Both the position numbers and the translations under genes were made by a program. 5,574 nucleotides of DNA from Synergistaceae bacterium. Its GTDB lineage: Bacteria; Synergistota; Synergistia; Synergistales; Aminobacteriaceae. The stretch lies in the NCBI GenBank assembly GCA_017448375.1, contig JAFSLR010000071.1:1-5574 (forward strand), given 5' to 3'. Below are positions 5,158-5,574 of the stretch, in pieces; within the stretch, counting starts at the first letter, position 1, and each line of letters opens with the position of its first letter. The notes under the pieces were generated by a model. The model saw only the letters and a program-made list of their open reading frames with translations. It did no database searches and was not told the DNA's origin.

Positions 5158-5574
5158 TTTGTAGCCTCTCGGTGTAATCATTTTCCCGTCAATAATATGA
5201 GTCTGTGAATTGCCTATTATAACCGTGCAGAACATATCAATGTTGCATTTACGGATTTTCTCAAGCGTTGTAATCTCGGAGCTTTCACCCTCACGGCCAA
5301 TGTTGCGGACATATCCGGCCGGAGTGTCATTGTCATAATAACGCAGAATAATATCGCAGGCTTTCTTGAAATTTTTGGGACGCTTTGAGCTTGCCGGGTT
5401 GTAAAGGCATATCACAAAATCGCCCATGCACGCAAAAATTAATCTCTTCTCTATGATTCGCCATTCCGTAAGATGATCGCTCAATGAGACAGTAACATAA
5501 TCATTCATCAATGGCGCGCCCAGAATCGCCGAACACGAATTAGCCGCCGTAATCCCGGGAATGATTTTCACCTC
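5149..5574 (-). CDS. cobJ: Precorrin-3B C17-methyltransferase, C-terminal part (5' partial)
   Basis: The frame stays open to the right window edge, so the ATG at 5571 is internal: a Glu codon precedes it, giving the family's (E)xKxIPGITAAN. The 141 visible residues are the C-terminal part of a protein normally of about 240. Family blocks are IPGITAANSCSAILGAPL, NDYVTVSLSDHLTEW, IEKRL, DFVICLYNPASSKRP, TPAGYVRNIGREGE, and MFCTVIIGNSQTHIIDGKMITPRGY. This is the SAM-dependent methylase that drives ring contraction at C17 in corrin synthesis (CobJ in the aerobic pathway, CbiH in the anaerobic one). An anaerobic host would make CbiH the better name, but the fragment cannot decide. No terminator is seen between its stop and the SYLF gene, so read-through into that gene is possible. 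Other cobalamin genes probably lie beyond the edge. Confidence 0.93.
   Translation of the reverse strand, partial: EVKIIPGITAANSCSAILGAPLMNDYVTVSLSDHLTEWRIIEKRLIFACMGDFVICLYNPASSKRPKNFKKACDIILRYYDNDTPAGYVRNIGREGESSEITTLEKIRKCNIDMFCTVIIGNSQTHIIDGKMITPRGYKLE

Overview
The window is a compact, ordinary-looking bacterial chromosome segment of intermediate GC, with almost no non-coding DNA. It contains eight protein genes, two of them cut by the window edges. I see no RNA genes, CRISPR arrays or mobile elements. The host is probably a diderm anaerobe that makes cobamides. A Synergistota-like gut or rumen bacterium would fit the style and gene order, but this is a low-confidence inference and nothing in the window proves the phylum.

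Layout, left to right. Positions 3-401 (+) hold the end of a RodZ-type cell-shape protein (DUF4115-like domain), closed by a tandem stop and a strong Rho-independent terminator (410-464). After a short promoter-bearing gap, a tight co-directional cluster runs from 554 to 4374: signal peptidase I (lepB), the circularly permuted ribosome-assembly GTPase RbgA/YlqF, ribonuclease HII (rnhB), a FliK-like protein (YlqG type), a stand-alone FlhB C-terminal domain (YlqH type), and a YraN/UPF0102 nuclease-fold protein. From rbgA on, the genes overlap or are separated by 3-4 bases. Strong Shine-Dalgarno sites are seen only before lepB and the FliK-like gene, so the others are probably translated by coupling. 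The order rbgA-rnhB-ylqG-ylqH matches the conserved Bacillus subtilis arrangement.

The right part is on the minus strand and convergent with the cluster. It holds a secreted SYLF/YSC84-domain protein (4423-5097) with its own promoter, Shine-Dalgarno site and terminator. Upstream of it is the C-terminal part of cobJ/cbiH, the precorrin-3B C17-methyltransferase of cobalamin synthesis (5149-5574, running off the edge).

The points most worth a second look are three. RNase HII starts with QLQLF, a perfect fit to the bacterial beta-clamp-binding pentapeptide, encoded inside the overlap with rbgA. The FliK-like/FlhB-C pair sits away from any visible flagellar gene, and its FlhB piece lacks the NPTH self-cleavage site. 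RbgA has a degraded G4 motif (SRKD instead of NKxD). I found no convincing evidence of a wholly new system.
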